64,000 nucleotides of DNA from Chryseobacterium sp. W4I1 (GTDB lineage Bacteria; Bacteroidota; Bacteroidia; Flavobacteriales; Weeksellaceae), in the NCBI RefSeq assembly GCF_030816115.1, contig NZ_JAUSXQ010000001.1:1364001-1428000 (forward strand), read 5' to 3'. A program made the position numbers and the translations under genes. Shown piece by piece: positions 7,643 through 17,105 of this stretch. Each line of letters opens with the position of its first letter. Within the stretch, counting starts at the first letter, position 1. The notes beneath the pieces are model-generated. The model saw only the letters and a list, made by a program, of their open reading frames with translations, was not told where the DNA came from and searched no databases.

Positions 7643-8368
7643 CTATAAATTTACGTAAAGGGAAACCGTAGTGCCTTTATTTTCAGCGGAAATGATTTGG
7701 ATATTTCCATGCATCAAGGATACAAAATTTTTTACAATTTTCAAACTCAATCCAGCTCCTTTCTCACCAGCAGTACCTTGGAATACGGGGTTATCATAAG
7801 TGAAGATCGTAGATAAATATTTTTCATTCATTCCTGTTCCGAAGTCGATCACAGAAATTATCACCTGATGATCTTCTGTAACTTCCTGCAGGTGAATATC
7901 GTGCCCAGGAAAAGTGTATTTCACTGCATTATCGAGAATTTTGTCTAAAACATATTCTAGCAATAAACGATCGGTTGTCACAAATGCATTGGGATCTCCT
8001 TTAAAAGAAAATTTAATGCTTTTTTCTTTTAATTTGGCCGCATATTTTTCTTCAAAATGGTGAAAAAGATCCATCACCATGATTTTTTCAGGTTTAATCT
8101 TAAATTCCCCATATTGCGTTTTTAACCAAGAGGTGCTGTCCTGAATGGTTTGCAAATTCTTCTTGGCATCGCTTTTTACCTGAGGCAACAAATTAAAAAA
8201 ATCTTCCTCACTTATGGTCTTTTCTTCCAGTGCTTCTATAAGCCAAAGAAAATTTCCAAACATTTCCTTTGAATCATGAGACAATATCGAGATCAGTCCG
8301 TTTTTAAAACTGATTTCATTTTCCAGTCTTTCGATTTTTAATTGTAGTTCGTTGATAAGGTCACTCAT
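7643..8368 (-). CDS. soluble sensor histidine kinase
   Basis: A 241-residue protein without membrane segment. A coiled-coil start (residues 1-25) leads to the H-box ILSHDSKEMFGNFL with His31, then an N-box DKILDNAVKYT, and G-boxes DFGTGMNEKY and GEKGAGLSLKIVKNF. It has no sensor domain of its own, so it must receive its signal from a partner, most simply the hybrid kinase encoded 62 bp upstream. It is almost fused to the response regulator downstream (4-bp gap), which makes it the likely cognate kinase. Confidence 0.9.
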   Translation of the reverse strand: MSDLINELQLKIERLENEISFKNGLISILSHDSKEMFGNFLWLIEALEEKTISEEDFFNLLPQVKSDAKKNLQTIQDSTSWLKTQYGEFKIKPEKIMVMDLFHHFEEKYAAKLKEKSIKFSFKGDPNAFVTTDRLLLEYVLDKILDNAVKYTFPGHDIHLQEVTEDHQVIISVIDFGTGMNEKYLSTIFTYDNPVFQGTAGEKGAGLSLKIVKNFVSLMHGNIQIISAENKGTTVSLYVNL

Positions 8369-8430
8369 AAATTCAGTATCAAAGCTTTAAAAAATCTGCT
8401 ACAATATTTCTTTAAAGCATAGTTTATTAT

Positions 8431-10425
8431 TTATTTTCTTTCATTTTCTATACCAAACCATTTTTGAATCATATCAGACAGGGTTTGTTTTAATAAAGGT
8501 TTGGTTAAAAAATCTGACATTCCGGCTTGCAGACATTTTTCTTTCTCACCAGGCAGGCTCCCTGCCGTTAGTGCAATAATAGGTATTTCAATGTTTTTTT
8601 CCAAGGCCCTTATTTTTTTTGTTGCTTCAATACCATTGAGGTGAGGCATCTGAATATCCATTAAAATAAGATCAGGACTCTCTTTTTGATATTTTTCAAC
8701 TGCTTCAGTGCCATCTTTTGCCTCGATGATCAAAGCTTGAGGAATAATATCCTTTAAATAAGTTTTGGTAAGAAGTAAATTAATAGCATTATCCTCAGCA
8801 ATTAAAATTTTAATTTCGCGCTTACTCACTTCATTTGCTCCAGTTTTTATTTGCTCCGGGTTTTTCTTTTCAGAACTCTTTAAGGTGGATAAAACCTGGT
8901 ATAGCTGTTTCATACGAATCGGTTTTATAAGTCGATTTTCTATTTCTAATTCGTCACATGCATCCTGTAGGTTAGTGTCATCGGACGAGCTGTACAAAAC
9001 AATATACGGTGCCACGTGGTTGGCGTCGGGAATAATATTTTTCATTTTTCTAATGGTTTCAATGCCATCCATAATAGGCATATGATAATCCATAATGATC
9101 ACATCGAATTCGGACTTATCCATGATCAAAAGCAAAGCCTTCAAACCGCTATCGCATTCCATTACTTCGATGTTTTTTCTTTCCAACATCCTTTTCAGGA
9201 TTTTCCGATTGTTTTCATTATCGTCCACAATCAAAACGCTCTTAATATCAGTTAAGCTTAAATCATATTCCTCTTCCTCCGTGTCGAACTGAATATCAAA
9301 GAAAAAATCACTCCCCTTTCCCTGATCGCTTTCGACTTGTAAAACACTGCCGGCAAGTGCCAGGATTTGGTTCGAAATGGCGAGTCCCAGACCAGTACCT
9401 CCATATCTTTTAGTAATACTGCCATCTACCTGTGAAAATGCGTTGAAAATTTCCGCCTGCTTTACACTGCTAATTCCAATACCTGTATCGCGAACTCCAA
9501 ATCGGATTCGTTTTTTTCCTTCTCCTAAATCATCTAAAACTTTAACATATAAAACAATCTCGCCTTCCTCGGTAAATTTTATAGCATTGCTCAAAAGGTT
9601 GACGAAAACCTGTTTTAAGCGCATCTCATCAGTCCATATATATCTAGGTATGGTATCGTCAATATCGATGAGCATTTCTAATTGTTTTTTAGTATTACTG
9701 TACGCAACAATATTGCAGGCTTCTGAAACCAGTTCTTCGATCTCTACTTTGTCAAGGTTTAGCGTAAGTTTTTGCTTTTCTAATTTTGAGAAGTCCAAGA
9801 TATCGTTGATGATGCTGTATAAGGATACGCCGGATTGGTTGATGATTTCCAGATACTGTCTCTGCGTTTCGTCCAGATTGGTTTCCAGAAGGAGCTCTGT
9901 AAAACCGATAATCCCATTTAAAGGGGTTCTGATCTCATGACTCATATTGGCTACAAACTCTGATTTTAGGGCATAAGCTTTTTCTGCTAGTTCTTTTTCT
10001 TTACCCAAATACCATTTTGACGCTTGGTCCAAGATCTTATTGACGAACTCTTCCTCTGCTTTATCCAAGTTTTTATCTTCCCTGTCAAATAAATTTAAAT
10101 GAGCAATCAGATTGTCCTCAAGACCAGGGATGGGATAACTTCTATGAAATTTAAATTCCGTGTTCTTAAACTCATAAACCGAAGTCTGATCATCCAAAAG
10201 AAAGTGAGGATTCTGAGGATAGATCTGGTTGAGGGACGCATCACTGGAACCGAGAACATAAACTTGTCCTTCCGAGGCAATACTCATGGTACAAAGCTCT
10301 ATGTTAATCATCTTAGCAGCCGCGAACACTAAAAAATCAAAAGCATCGGTATATTTTTTTTCGAATGCATTTAATTGAGCAATATAGTGTTGATCCGGCG
10401 ATAGATTGCCATTAATGTGGTCCAT
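8431..10425 (-). CDS. hybrid histidine kinase with two receiver domains
   Basis: 664 residues: an N-terminal region of about 140 residues, possibly GAF-like; a HisKA domain with His163 in [15 protein letters not shown]; an ATPase domain ([23 protein letters not shown]); a first receiver ([15 protein letters not shown], Asp in IIMDYHMP) and a second receiver ([13 protein letters not shown], Asp in ILMDIQMP). No transmembrane segment is visible, so it senses a cytoplasmic or protein-borne signal. It starts 38 bp after the tip-protein gene and is likely co-transcribed with the pilus operon. There is no HPt domain. The gene at 22985 has the same HK-REC-REC order. Confidence 0.92.
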   Translation of the reverse strand: MDHINGNLSPDQHYIAQLNAFEKKYTDAFDFLVFAAAKMINIELCTMSIASEGQVYVLGSSDASLNQIYPQNPHFLLDDQTSVYEFKNTEFKFHRSYPIPGLEDNLIAHLNLFDREDKNLDKAEEEFVNKILDQASKWYLGKEKELAEKAYALKSEFVANMSHEIRTPLNGIIGFTELLLETNLDETQRQYLEIINQSGVSLYSIINDILDFSKLEKQKLTLNLDKVEIEELVSEACNIVAYSNTKKQLEMLIDIDDTIPRYIWTDEMRLKQVFVNLLSNAIKFTEEGEIVLYVKVLDDLGEGKKRIRFGVRDTGIGISSVKQAEIFNAFSQVDGSITKRYGGTGLGLAISNQILALAGSVLQVESDQGKGSDFFFDIQFDTEEEEYDLSLTDIKSVLIVDDNENNRKILKRMLERKNIEVMECDSGLKALLLIMDKSEFDVIIMDYHMPIMDGIETIRKMKNIIPDANHVAPYIVLYSSSDDTNLQDACDELEIENRLIKPIRMKQLYQVLSTLKSSEKKNPEQIKTGANEVSKREIKILIAEDNAINLLLTKTYLKDIIPQALIIEAKDGTEAVEKYQKESPDLILMDIQMPHLNGIEATKKIRALEKNIEIPIIALTAGSLPGEKEKCLQAGMSDFLTKPLLKQTLSDMIQKWFGIENERK

Positions 10426-10463
10426 AAGGAAGAGTTTTTTTAAGAAAGTTTAAGAAAGTATGG

Positions 10464-11900
10464 TTAAATTGCCGTAAAGCTATAATAAACATTGATAGAG
10501 TAGGTGGTATTTTCCTTACCTACCAAACTTTGGGCACCCGCAGGTGGTATGGTGTATCTTATGTTCAATCCCCGGTCCAAAACTGGTGTTCCGTTAAAAA
10601 GTATTTTTTGGGGAGTTTTGGATAAGGGAGCATTTACAGAACTTCCATCCACGCCAATTTGTAATATGTTGGAATTGATGTCGGTCTGCAGGCCGCCTTT
10701 CTTGAAATAATTTTCGTCCGATTTTACATAAAGCTCAAAACTTTCATTATTGGACAGAATAATTTGATTTGGGATCATTTGTGACTGACCATTGGTGTAC
10801 TGGGCAGCTGTATTAAAATTGAAATTTACATTGCGCCCGGAACTGGGGATGGTAATCTCCGAGAGAGGAAGTACCTTTAACTGAACAGCCGTATTTTGCA
10901 AGCTGTTAATTGAATTATCTGTACTTGCGGCATTGAAGTTCAGTTCAAAAGTATAAGTTCCGGCTTCAAAAAAGTAGTTTTTAAAATCGTCCGAAGACAC
11001 GTTAAGCTCTGGGGTAAAGCTGCTTCTGTTTCCCGCTACAACACTGAGATTAGCAGCGGAAAAATTCTGAAAATTGGCAGATAAGGCTTTGGTCGTCAGG
11101 GTAGATCCATTACTGCCCAATTTCATGGCTGCTATGTTTCTGGTTCCTGGAACACCTTTAGAAGAAGTGAACTGAATATTTGTGGCAGCAGTTTTCGCCC
11201 AAAAATTAAAATCAACCGTATGGGCGATTTCCGTATTCCCCAAATCCCACACCCGCGTGCTTGTATTGCGGTAGTCATTCAAAGAAGATATTTCTATGTA
11301 TTTTGTTAAAGATGTTGTGATCCATCTGATGGATGAAGGAATGACTAAAATTGTTTTAAAATTATGGGGTGTAAAGTCATTATAATTCTGAGTGATATCC
11401 ATGGAATAATTTCCGGCCCGGAAGGCGTTGGCAGTAAATTGTGAGGCAGGAATTTTAAATGTAAAATTGATATTTCCCCGGTAGAATCCTCCCCCAAAAA
11501 TAAGGGATGCGGGCGGTTCAAACCATTTTATAGCGCTTGTGCTGAACGACTGAAATCCGGGTAAATAACCTGAAAGTCCAGTAGATGGCAGCTGCCCGCC
11601 CATACTTTCTAACTGCCACAGAAGAGTGGAACTGGGTAAAGTAAATGAGGAAGAAGAATGCGTAAAAGTTGGCCCGGACACAGAGGTAAATGTTGGAGCT
11701 GTTGGGATTAATCCCAAAAAGGCATAATCCCAGTTTGTTCTGTTGGTATTCATCATTACCCTTGTAGGTACTGAGGTAAATTCACTCCTGTTAAAAATAT
11801 TATTTTCCGGAATCGACAGGTATACATCCTGAGCTTTCGTGACTGTGGATCCGCAGAACACAATAAAAATTCCTATTAAAAAAGCCCTCATCGTTTTCAT
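10464..11900 (-). CDS. two-domain secreted protein, putative pilus tip adhesin
   Basis: 478 residues with a signal peptide ending near TVTKAQ. The mature part is Ser/Thr/Asn-rich beta-structure and seems to hold two related halves: AGNYSMDITQNY.. and AGTYTFELNFNA.. occur in similar contexts. The C-terminal stretch (NIRYTIPPAGAQSLVGKENTTYSINVYYSFTAI, given here in parts: IRYTIPPAG, TYSINVYYSFTAI) resembles the ending of the DUF4402 pilins (YTIPAAK.., TYTQTVTYTATAL). A subunit with an extra N-terminal domain and a pilin-like C-terminus, encoded next to the usher, fits a tip adhesin. This is inference; the family is not named from sequence. Confidence 0.55.
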   Translation of the reverse strand: MKTMRAFLIGIFIVFCGSTVTKAQDVYLSIPENNIFNRSEFTSVPTRVMMNTNRTNWDYAFLGLIPTAPTFTSVSGPTFTHSSSSFTLPSSTLLWQLESMGGQLPSTGLSGYLPGFQSFSTSAIKWFEPPASLIFGGGFYRGNINFTFKIPASQFTANAFRAGNYSMDITQNYNDFTPHNFKTILVIPSSIRWITTSLTKYIEISSLNDYRNTSTRVWDLGNTEIAHTVDFNFWAKTAATNIQFTSSKGVPGTRNIAAMKLGSNGSTLTTKALSANFQNFSAANLSVVAGNRSSFTPELNVSSDDFKNYFFEAGTYTFELNFNAASTDNSINSLQNTAVQLKVLPLSEITIPSSGRNVNFNFNTAAQYTNGQSQMIPNQIILSNNESFELYVKSDENYFKKGGLQTDINSNILQIGVDGSSVNAPLSKTPQKILFNGTPVLDRGLNIRYTIPPAGAQSLVGKENTTYSINVYYSFTAI

Positions 11901-11910
11901 ACTTTTAAAT

Positions 11911-14715
11911 TTAAAACTTTTTCACCTTAATGGTAGTGTCTTTCTTCTTATATTCAAAAACCACGGTTTCTGAATATCCTTCTTTTGTCACCTTAATGGT
12001 TTGGATCGGTTGTGTATAGTTGTATTTGTCATTTTCAATATAGAGGTCGTATTTTCCATCTTTCAGGAAAAACTCAAACTCATTTTTCTGGTTAACCACG
12101 GCGGTATAGATCACGCCATCTTCACTTTTTGCGTACACCACGATTCCGGTTACATCCGTTTCCAAAACATCATAGGCTTGTTTGATCTCTGTTAATTTCC
12201 CACTTACCCTGATGTTTTTTACCAAGCCTACTTTGCGGTTGATATTGTTATTTACCATAATTACAGGATCCATCATCAATCGGGCACCCGCACTTTCATT
12301 CACCTTCAGGGTGTAAGTACCTTCAGGCACATTCTGAAAAACTACTTTTCCGTTCTTATCTGTCAATGCAACAAAATTGTTCAGTTTCACTATTTCATTT
12401 GCAAGTACCGATTCACCGGCCTCCAGGAGTCCATTGAAGTTTTTATCTTCAAATAACTGGAACGTCACTTTATGGTTTCCAAGGGCCGTAGCTGCGGTAA
12501 AATATTTTTTAATCCCGACTCTGAACTGATAATAATTGCCACTGCTTGCATAAGCAGCCGTAGATTTATAACCGGAAAAATTAAAATAACCTGTGCTGGA
12601 CCAGGAAGGCGAAATCTTATATTCCAGATTACCGCTCACATTGCTATTCAAGTTTTTATAAAGTTCCGAATAGGAAGTTCCGGCTGAAAAAGATCCGGTC
12701 AGATTATTGCTCATTATCTGGAAATTATACGAGGCATATACGTTGTAGTTGGCGAAATTACGGTCTGCATTGTAATAAGAAGTTAAATCAAAGACATTAG
12801 TTGCGTTCCATTGGGCTGTTCCGTTGAGGGAGAAGGATTTATACCTGTAAGACAAAGTTGTTTTCAGACTGTTGAACCAATCGGCCCTATCGTTCGCTTT
12901 TGAATAAGAATATTCCGCCGTCCAATTCAATCCGTGAGCACCAAATGTAGTGCTTATGTTGGTCTCCAGCCGGTAAGAAAAAAGTTCCTGCGATGTATAA
13001 AAATTGGCTGTTTTTTGCCTTTCAACCTTTGGAGACACTAGAAAATTCCACTTCTTTAAAGAAAACTGGTAACCTGATCCCAGAACTTCTGTACTGTTGA
13101 AATAATAACGCAGATTAGCGTTATTCCCAGGTTGGATGGGCTCACTCTGGAAACTCAGGAACTCGGGGTCTGCCTGCGAATTCAGATATTGTATAAAAAC
13201 GCGCTGAGAACCAGAAAATTGGCGGCCAATCCGCTGATTTGAGATAAAAGATCCCCTTTTGATCCCTGCATAGCTTTTAGTGGCAAAGGAATTAACAGAC
13301 TGTATATCCCATTTTCCTATTTTTCCCTCGTAATTGGCTCCCATTATAGCGCCTTCGTTTTCATCTCTGTTCGAAAGGCCTTTTTCGTGGCTCAGACCCA
13401 CTTCCGTGCGGATGGTGTGTTTATCGTTAATTAAAAATGATGTTGTCGCGTTCGCCACCTGCGTATCTACGTTAAAGCGCGGATCATGGTCGAATATATA
13501 GGACACTTTCCCATTGAAAGATTTAGCATTCCCAAAACCATATTTTGCTCCCACCATGGTAGATCCTTCTGTTTGTTGGAAATAAGTTCCGTACAGATTA
13601 TAATTATTTTCCAGCGCAAGAATTTCAATCTGATTATTTTCACCCAATTTGGTAGAAACTTTTCCCCCTCTTCCGAAAACCGGGTAATCGTAATCGTTAC
13701 TATTAACATTTCCCACCCGTAATACAGTATTTTTTCTTTCCAGTTCCAGCCAGGTATCGTAAAGGTTATAACGGCCGTCTTCAAGATAGTAATCCGCACC
13801 TATATTGAAACGCGATTTCAAATTTTCAGTCACCCGAAACGCTGTGTTTCCCCTCAATTGAAGATAATTGAAACCTGAACTGTTTTCATTATAGCTAATT
13901 TCCGCAAAATTACTTCCGCTCACCGTTTCATTTCCACGGGCAATTTGTCTGTTGTGCGATAAAATAACCAAGTAGAGCGTGTTGCTTCCCACGATTTTAT
14001 TATCAAGCAGGTCTGTGACGATAGCATTAATATTAAATTCCGGATAAAGCGTATTCTGTTTTCTGACCGCAATTTTAATCTCAAACGTTTGTTTTTCTAA
14101 TCCTTCCAGTGATAAGGTTTGTTGTTTTGGCATCATTTCCAAGCCATCAGGAATTGATTGTAAATCAATCTTAACCGTTCGTTTACTATAGCCCTGGTTT
14201 TCTACAGTCAGCATAATTGAGGATTCGGGTAGAGCAGGGTTAATGAAATTTTCGTATGTGGCCGTATAAATTGCGATGTTTTTGTTCTCGTCTTTGTCGA
14301 CGAAGAACGAGGCGCTTTCAGTTCTGGTGACCGTTGAGGTGGTGTACGAAACCTGGAATTTGATCTCATTGGATCTCAGTTTCATAAAATCCACATTGGC
14401 AATCAGTTTCACAGGAAGATTTTTAGACTGACCCGCGGCTAAGGTAAAGTCATTTTTGGGATAGAAAAGCAATCCCGGATATTTTTCCTCAGGAATGATA
14501 TTCTGAATGGTAATCGCTTCAGAACTTTTATTCTCAATGATCAGGAAATCAGTAAAAGTAGAACCCTTCTCAACAGCTACATTCTCATTTTCAAAATGGA
14601 TTTGAATATCCTTCTTTTCCTGCGCAAAGGCCAATGAAAAGTTCAGGAGAACAAATGCAAAAGATAAGATTGTTCTTCTTAGGATTGATATCGATATTCC
14701 ATTTTGTGGTTTCAA
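11911..14715 (-). CDS. outer-membrane usher-like protein of a DUF4402 pilus
   Basis: 934 residues. After the signal peptide come two Ig-like domains (to about residue 245), then a long region of alternating beta-strands rich in Tyr/Asn/Ser (about 255-760) typical of an outer-membrane barrel. The C-terminus has an SdrD-B/carboxypeptidase-regulatory-like domain (LFEDKNFNGLLEAGESV, NVPEGTYTLKV) and a final beta domain. It sits between chaperone and tip genes with 10-bp gaps, as ushers do. It does not show the usual FimD plug or N-terminal domain motifs, so it belongs to a divergent usher type. Barrel prediction or structure comparison would settle this. Confidence 0.65.
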   Translation of the reverse strand: MKPQNGISISILRRTILSFAFVLLNFSLAFAQEKKDIQIHFENENVAVEKGSTFTDFLIIENKSSEAITIQNIIPEEKYPGLLFYPKNDFTLAAGQSKNLPVKLIANVDFMKLRSNEIKFQVSYTTSTVTRTESASFFVDKDENKNIAIYTATYENFINPALPESSIMLTVENQGYSKRTVKIDLQSIPDGLEMMPKQQTLSLEGLEKQTFEIKIAVRKQNTLYPEFNINAIVTDLLDNKIVGSNTLYLVILSHNRQIARGNETVSGSNFAEISYNENSSGFNYLQLRGNTAFRVTENLKSRFNIGADYYLEDGRYNLYDTWLELERKNTVLRVGNVNSNDYDYPVFGRGGKVSTKLGENNQIEILALENNYNLYGTYFQQTEGSTMVGAKYGFGNAKSFNGKVSYIFDHDPRFNVDTQVANATTSFLINDKHTIRTEVGLSHEKGLSNRDENEGAIMGANYEGKIGKWDIQSVNSFATKSYAGIKRGSFISNQRIGRQFSGSQRVFIQYLNSQADPEFLSFQSEPIQPGNNANLRYYFNSTEVLGSGYQFSLKKWNFLVSPKVERQKTANFYTSQELFSYRLETNISTTFGAHGLNWTAEYSYSKANDRADWFNSLKTTLSYRYKSFSLNGTAQWNATNVFDLTSYYNADRNFANYNVYASYNFQIMSNNLTGSFSAGTSYSELYKNLNSNVSGNLEYKISPSWSSTGYFNFSGYKSTAAYASSGNYYQFRVGIKKYFTAATALGNHKVTFQLFEDKNFNGLLEAGESVLANEIVKLNNFVALTDKNGKVVFQNVPEGTYTLKVNESAGARLMMDPVIMVNNNINRKVGLVKNIRVSGKLTEIKQAYDVLETDVTGIVVYAKSEDGVIYTAVVNQKNEFEFFLKDGKYDLYIENDKYNYTQPIQTIKVTKEGYSETVVFEYKKKDTTIKVKKF

Positions 14716-14725
14716 GACTTAATTT

Positions 14726-15526
14726 TTAAAATTTAAAGTTTTTTTCGCCTACGCGTAAATCATTGGATTCTGCCATTTTGATAATCGCCACGCCAAGGAA
14801 GTTCCCTGAAATGTTCTCTGGTAAAGAAAATTGAACGACCTGATTGGTATCGGGAAGCATGGAGATGGAAATTGCGGGTAATTTTATTTCCTTACCACTG
14901 TCTGTGTCAGTTAGTTCAAACTCAACGGTGGCGTCATTGATGGTGTTTCCATCATTATGGATGCTTACTGCGACTTTTCTTTTTGCTCCATTCTCATTAC
15001 TCACCTCTGAAATATTGGTAATATCCAAACTTTTTACATGGTTCCCCGGTGGAGTATAAAAGATGTGAAGTCCCACTTCAAATAAAGTGATAATACCAAT
15101 ACCATTCTGAATACGTGCCTTATCTGCCTGCTGAGGAAGTTGCGTGAAAAACAACATGCTGTTTGTAACGGCAGACTTTGATGCATTTGCCGGAATCTGC
15201 ATGGTTACTACAATCTCCTTTGTACTTTTCGCAGGAACTGTTACAGCGTTTTCTAAGGTGGATATCCAAGAGGCATTGGAAGTTTTTGAACTGCCTGCAT
15301 CAAGATAAACTTTATTTCCGTCTTCTTCTCTAACCCAATCTTTATAGTTGAGATTAAAAACATAATCCTTATCCGAGCTGTTTTGAAGCGTGACTGTCTT
15401 TGTCACTTTTTCTCCTGGATTACCGGTAAAAAACAAACGTGTAGGCGACATAGAGATACTTTGTGCTAGAATTGAAGAAGACCCTGTGAGGATAAAGAAA
15501 ATGAAAAGGTGAATAAACTTGCGCAT
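14726..15526 (-). CDS. periplasmic pilus chaperone (PapD-like)
   Basis: 266 residues with a signal peptide (MRKFIHLFIFFILTGSSS). The first Ig domain opens SISMSPTRLFFTGNPGEKVTK and contains VTLQNSSDKDYVFNLN, followed by VPAKSTKEIVVTMQIP and SMLFFTQLPQQ. These are the pattern of PapD-like chaperones, whose G1 strand completes pilin subunits. A second beta domain follows (VAVSIHNDGNTINDATVEFEL). Its place between pilin copy 1 and the usher supports this. It starts about 80 bp after pilin copy 1, with no terminator in between, so the two are probably co-transcribed. Confidence 0.8.
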   Translation of the reverse strand: MRKFIHLFIFFILTGSSSILAQSISMSPTRLFFTGNPGEKVTKTVTLQNSSDKDYVFNLNYKDWVREEDGNKVYLDAGSSKTSNASWISTLENAVTVPAKSTKEIVVTMQIPANASKSAVTNSMLFFTQLPQQADKARIQNGIGIITLFEVGLHIFYTPPGNHVKSLDITNISEVSNENGAKRKVAVSIHNDGNTINDATVEFELTDTDSGKEIKLPAISISMLPDTNQVVQFSLPENISGNFLGVAIIKMAESNDLRVGEKNFKF

Positions 15527-15607
15527 GGTGTAAATTGTTTAAAATAAAAGATTCCCAAAACTACTGAAAACGTAACAAAACGAACCTTTACAAACTAAAA
15601 AATTTTA

Positions 15608-16153
15608 TTATAAAGCAGTCGCGGTATAAGTTACTGTTTGCGTATAAGTTCCGGCTGGTTTACCTAAGATATCAGAAGAAGATGATTTTGCCGCTGGAAT
15701 GGTGTAGTCCAGATTCAGTGTCAATGCACTTCCAAGCGGAGCGTTTGATACTAAAGTTTGATCCGTTGCAGATAAAACAACAGCGCTTTTTGTTCCGCCC
15801 ATGGTTCCGGCAGCTGTAGCTGCTTTGATGGTCAACACATTTACAGGGATTAAGTTGGTTCCGTTCATGAAATTAGCGCCTCCTGCTTTTACTTTAACAT
15901 TAAAGTTCTTTGTTGAAGTAACTTTTAAAGAGTTGGCTTTGGTAACCGTTTGATCAGAGTTATAATCTGCTGCAGTAGCATAGTTAAAGTCAACCGTATT
16001 ACCAATTGCAGTACTTCCTGCGTCGATAGAGATTACGTCGTTCAGGGTAATGTTTACGGTGGTGGTTGCCGTAGTATTTTGAGCCTGAACATTGTTAGTT
16101 CCTAATATGATTGCTCCAAAAGTTAAGGCTGCGATTACGATTTGTTTTTTCAT
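15608..16153 (-). CDS. DUF4402 pilin, copy 1 (operon-linked)
   Basis: 181 residues: signal peptide (MKKQIVIAALTFGAIILG, cleavage after VQAQ) and an all-beta domain of about 155 residues (VNITLNDVISIDAG, TVDFNYATAADYNS, ending TYTQTVTYTATAL) of the DUF4402 type. I start at MKKQIV because that start is shared by all copies. The mature product is identical to copies 2-5. Unlike the other copies it has no terminator after its stop, so transcription can run on into chaperone and usher. It is the major-subunit gene of the operon. Confidence 0.88.
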   Translation of the reverse strand: MKKQIVIAALTFGAIILGTNNVQAQNTTATTTVNITLNDVISIDAGSTAIGNTVDFNYATAADYNSDQTVTKANSLKVTSTKNFNVKVKAGGANFMNGTNLIPVNVLTIKAATAAGTMGGTKSAVVLSATDQTLVSNAPLGSALTLNLDYTIPAAKSSSSDILGKPAGTYTQTVTYTATAL

Positions 16154-16207
16154 GACAGTAATATTTAATTTTTTATTTTTATTTAAATTGTTCTCTTTTG
16201 TATACTG

Positions 16208-16276
16208 CAAATTTACAGCGGTGACAAAAGTTTCTTTGTAGTGGAAAATGGAAGTTCATGTAGTAAAATCACTACA
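16208..16276 (-). promoter_or_regulatory. pilin copy 1 promoter with palindromic operator
   Basis: Minus-strand -7 box TAAATTTG (16208-16215). There is no TTTG at -33; instead an ACTACA half-site (16237-16242) lies 21 bp upstream of the box, and 22 bp further out (about two helical turns) is the palindrome TGTAGT-N6-ACTACA (16259-16276). The layout is shared by copies 2-5 and fits activation by a dimeric regulator. Confidence 0.65.
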
Positions 16277-16305
16277 GGATTATTCATTTGGTTTAAATAG
16301 AAAAA

Positions 16306-16333
16306 GCCCTCAATACTTAGAAGTGTTGAGGGC
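16306..16333 (-). terminator. terminator of pilin copy 2
   Basis: GCCCTCAA.ACTT / AAGT.TTGAGGGC stem followed on the minus strand by TTTTT, immediately after the copy 2 stop region. It isolates copy 2 from copy 1. Confidence 0.85.
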
Positions 16334-16357
16334 CTACATATAATTGATGTGTTTTTT

Positions 16358-16903
16358 TTATAAAGCTGTTGCAGTATAAGTTACTGTTTGCGTATAAGTT
16401 CCTGCCGGTTTTCCTAAGATATCAGAAGAAGATGACTTTGCCGCTGGAATGGTATAGTCCAGATTCAGTGTCAATGCACTTCCAAGCGGAGCGTTTGATA
16501 CTAAAGTTTGATCCGTTGCAGATAAAACAACAGCGCTTTTTGTTCCGCCCATTGTTCCGGCAGCTGTAGCTGCTTTGATGGTCAACACATTTACAGGGAT
16601 TAAGTTGGTTCCGTTCATGAAATTAGCGCCTCCTGCTTTCACTTTAACATTAAAGTTCTTCGTTGAAGTAACTTTTAAAGAGTTGGCTTTAGTAACCGTT
16701 TGATCAGAGTTATAATCTGCTGCAGTAGCATAGTTAAAGTCAACCGTATTACCAATTGCAGTACTTCCCGCGTCGATAGAGATTACATCGTTCAGGGTAA
16801 TGTTTACGGTTGTGGTTGCCGTAGTATTTTGAGCCTGAACATTGTTAGTTCCTAATATGATTGCTCCAAAAGTTAAGGCTGCGATTACGATTTGTTTTTT
16901 CAT
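16358..16903 (-). CDS. DUF4402 pilin, copy 2
   Basis: 181 residues, protein identical to copy 1 including the signal peptide; only silent differences are visible. The longer reading from 17008 adds 35 residues of non-conserved promoter sequence, so I use the shared MKKQIV start. It is monocistronic: own promoter/operator block at 16957-17025 and own terminator at 16306-16333. It repeats with a period of about 750 bp relative to copy 1. Confidence 0.88.
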   Translation of the reverse strand: MKKQIVIAALTFGAIILGTNNVQAQNTTATTTVNITLNDVISIDAGSTAIGNTVDFNYATAADYNSDQTVTKANSLKVTSTKNFNVKVKAGGANFMNGTNLIPVNVLTIKAATAAGTMGGTKSAVVLSATDQTLVSNAPLGSALTLNLDYTIPAAKSSSSDILGKPAGTYTQTVTYTATAL

Positions 16904-16956
16904 GACAGTAATATTTAATTTTTTATTTTTATTTAATTGTTCTCTTTTGTATACTG

Positions 16957-17025
16957 CAAATTTACAGCGGTGGTAAAAGTTTCTTTGTAGTGGAAAATGG
17001 AAGTACATGTAGTAAAATCACTACA
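16957..17025 (-). promoter_or_regulatory. pilin copy 2 promoter with palindromic operator
   Basis: -7 box TAAATTTG (16957-16964), ACTACA half-site (16986-16991) and palindrome TGTAGT-N6-ACTACA (17008-17025), in the same spacing as copy 1. Confidence 0.65.
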
Positions 17026-17054
17026 GGATTATTCATTTGGCCTAAATAGAAAAA

Positions 17055-17082
17055 GCCCTCAATACTTAGAAGTGTTGAGGGC
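17055..17082 (-). terminator. terminator of pilin copy 3
   Basis: Same GCCCTCAA..TTGAGGGC stem with T-run on the minus strand. Confidence 0.85.
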
Positions 17083-17105
17083 TTACATATAATTGATGTG
17101 TTTTT

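Noticed and set aside
9377..9940. Long plus-strand frame opposite the hybrid kinase
   Set aside because: Shadow of highly conserved kinase codons; no start context or protein-like features. The similar frames at 24691 and 25363 are rejected for the same reason.
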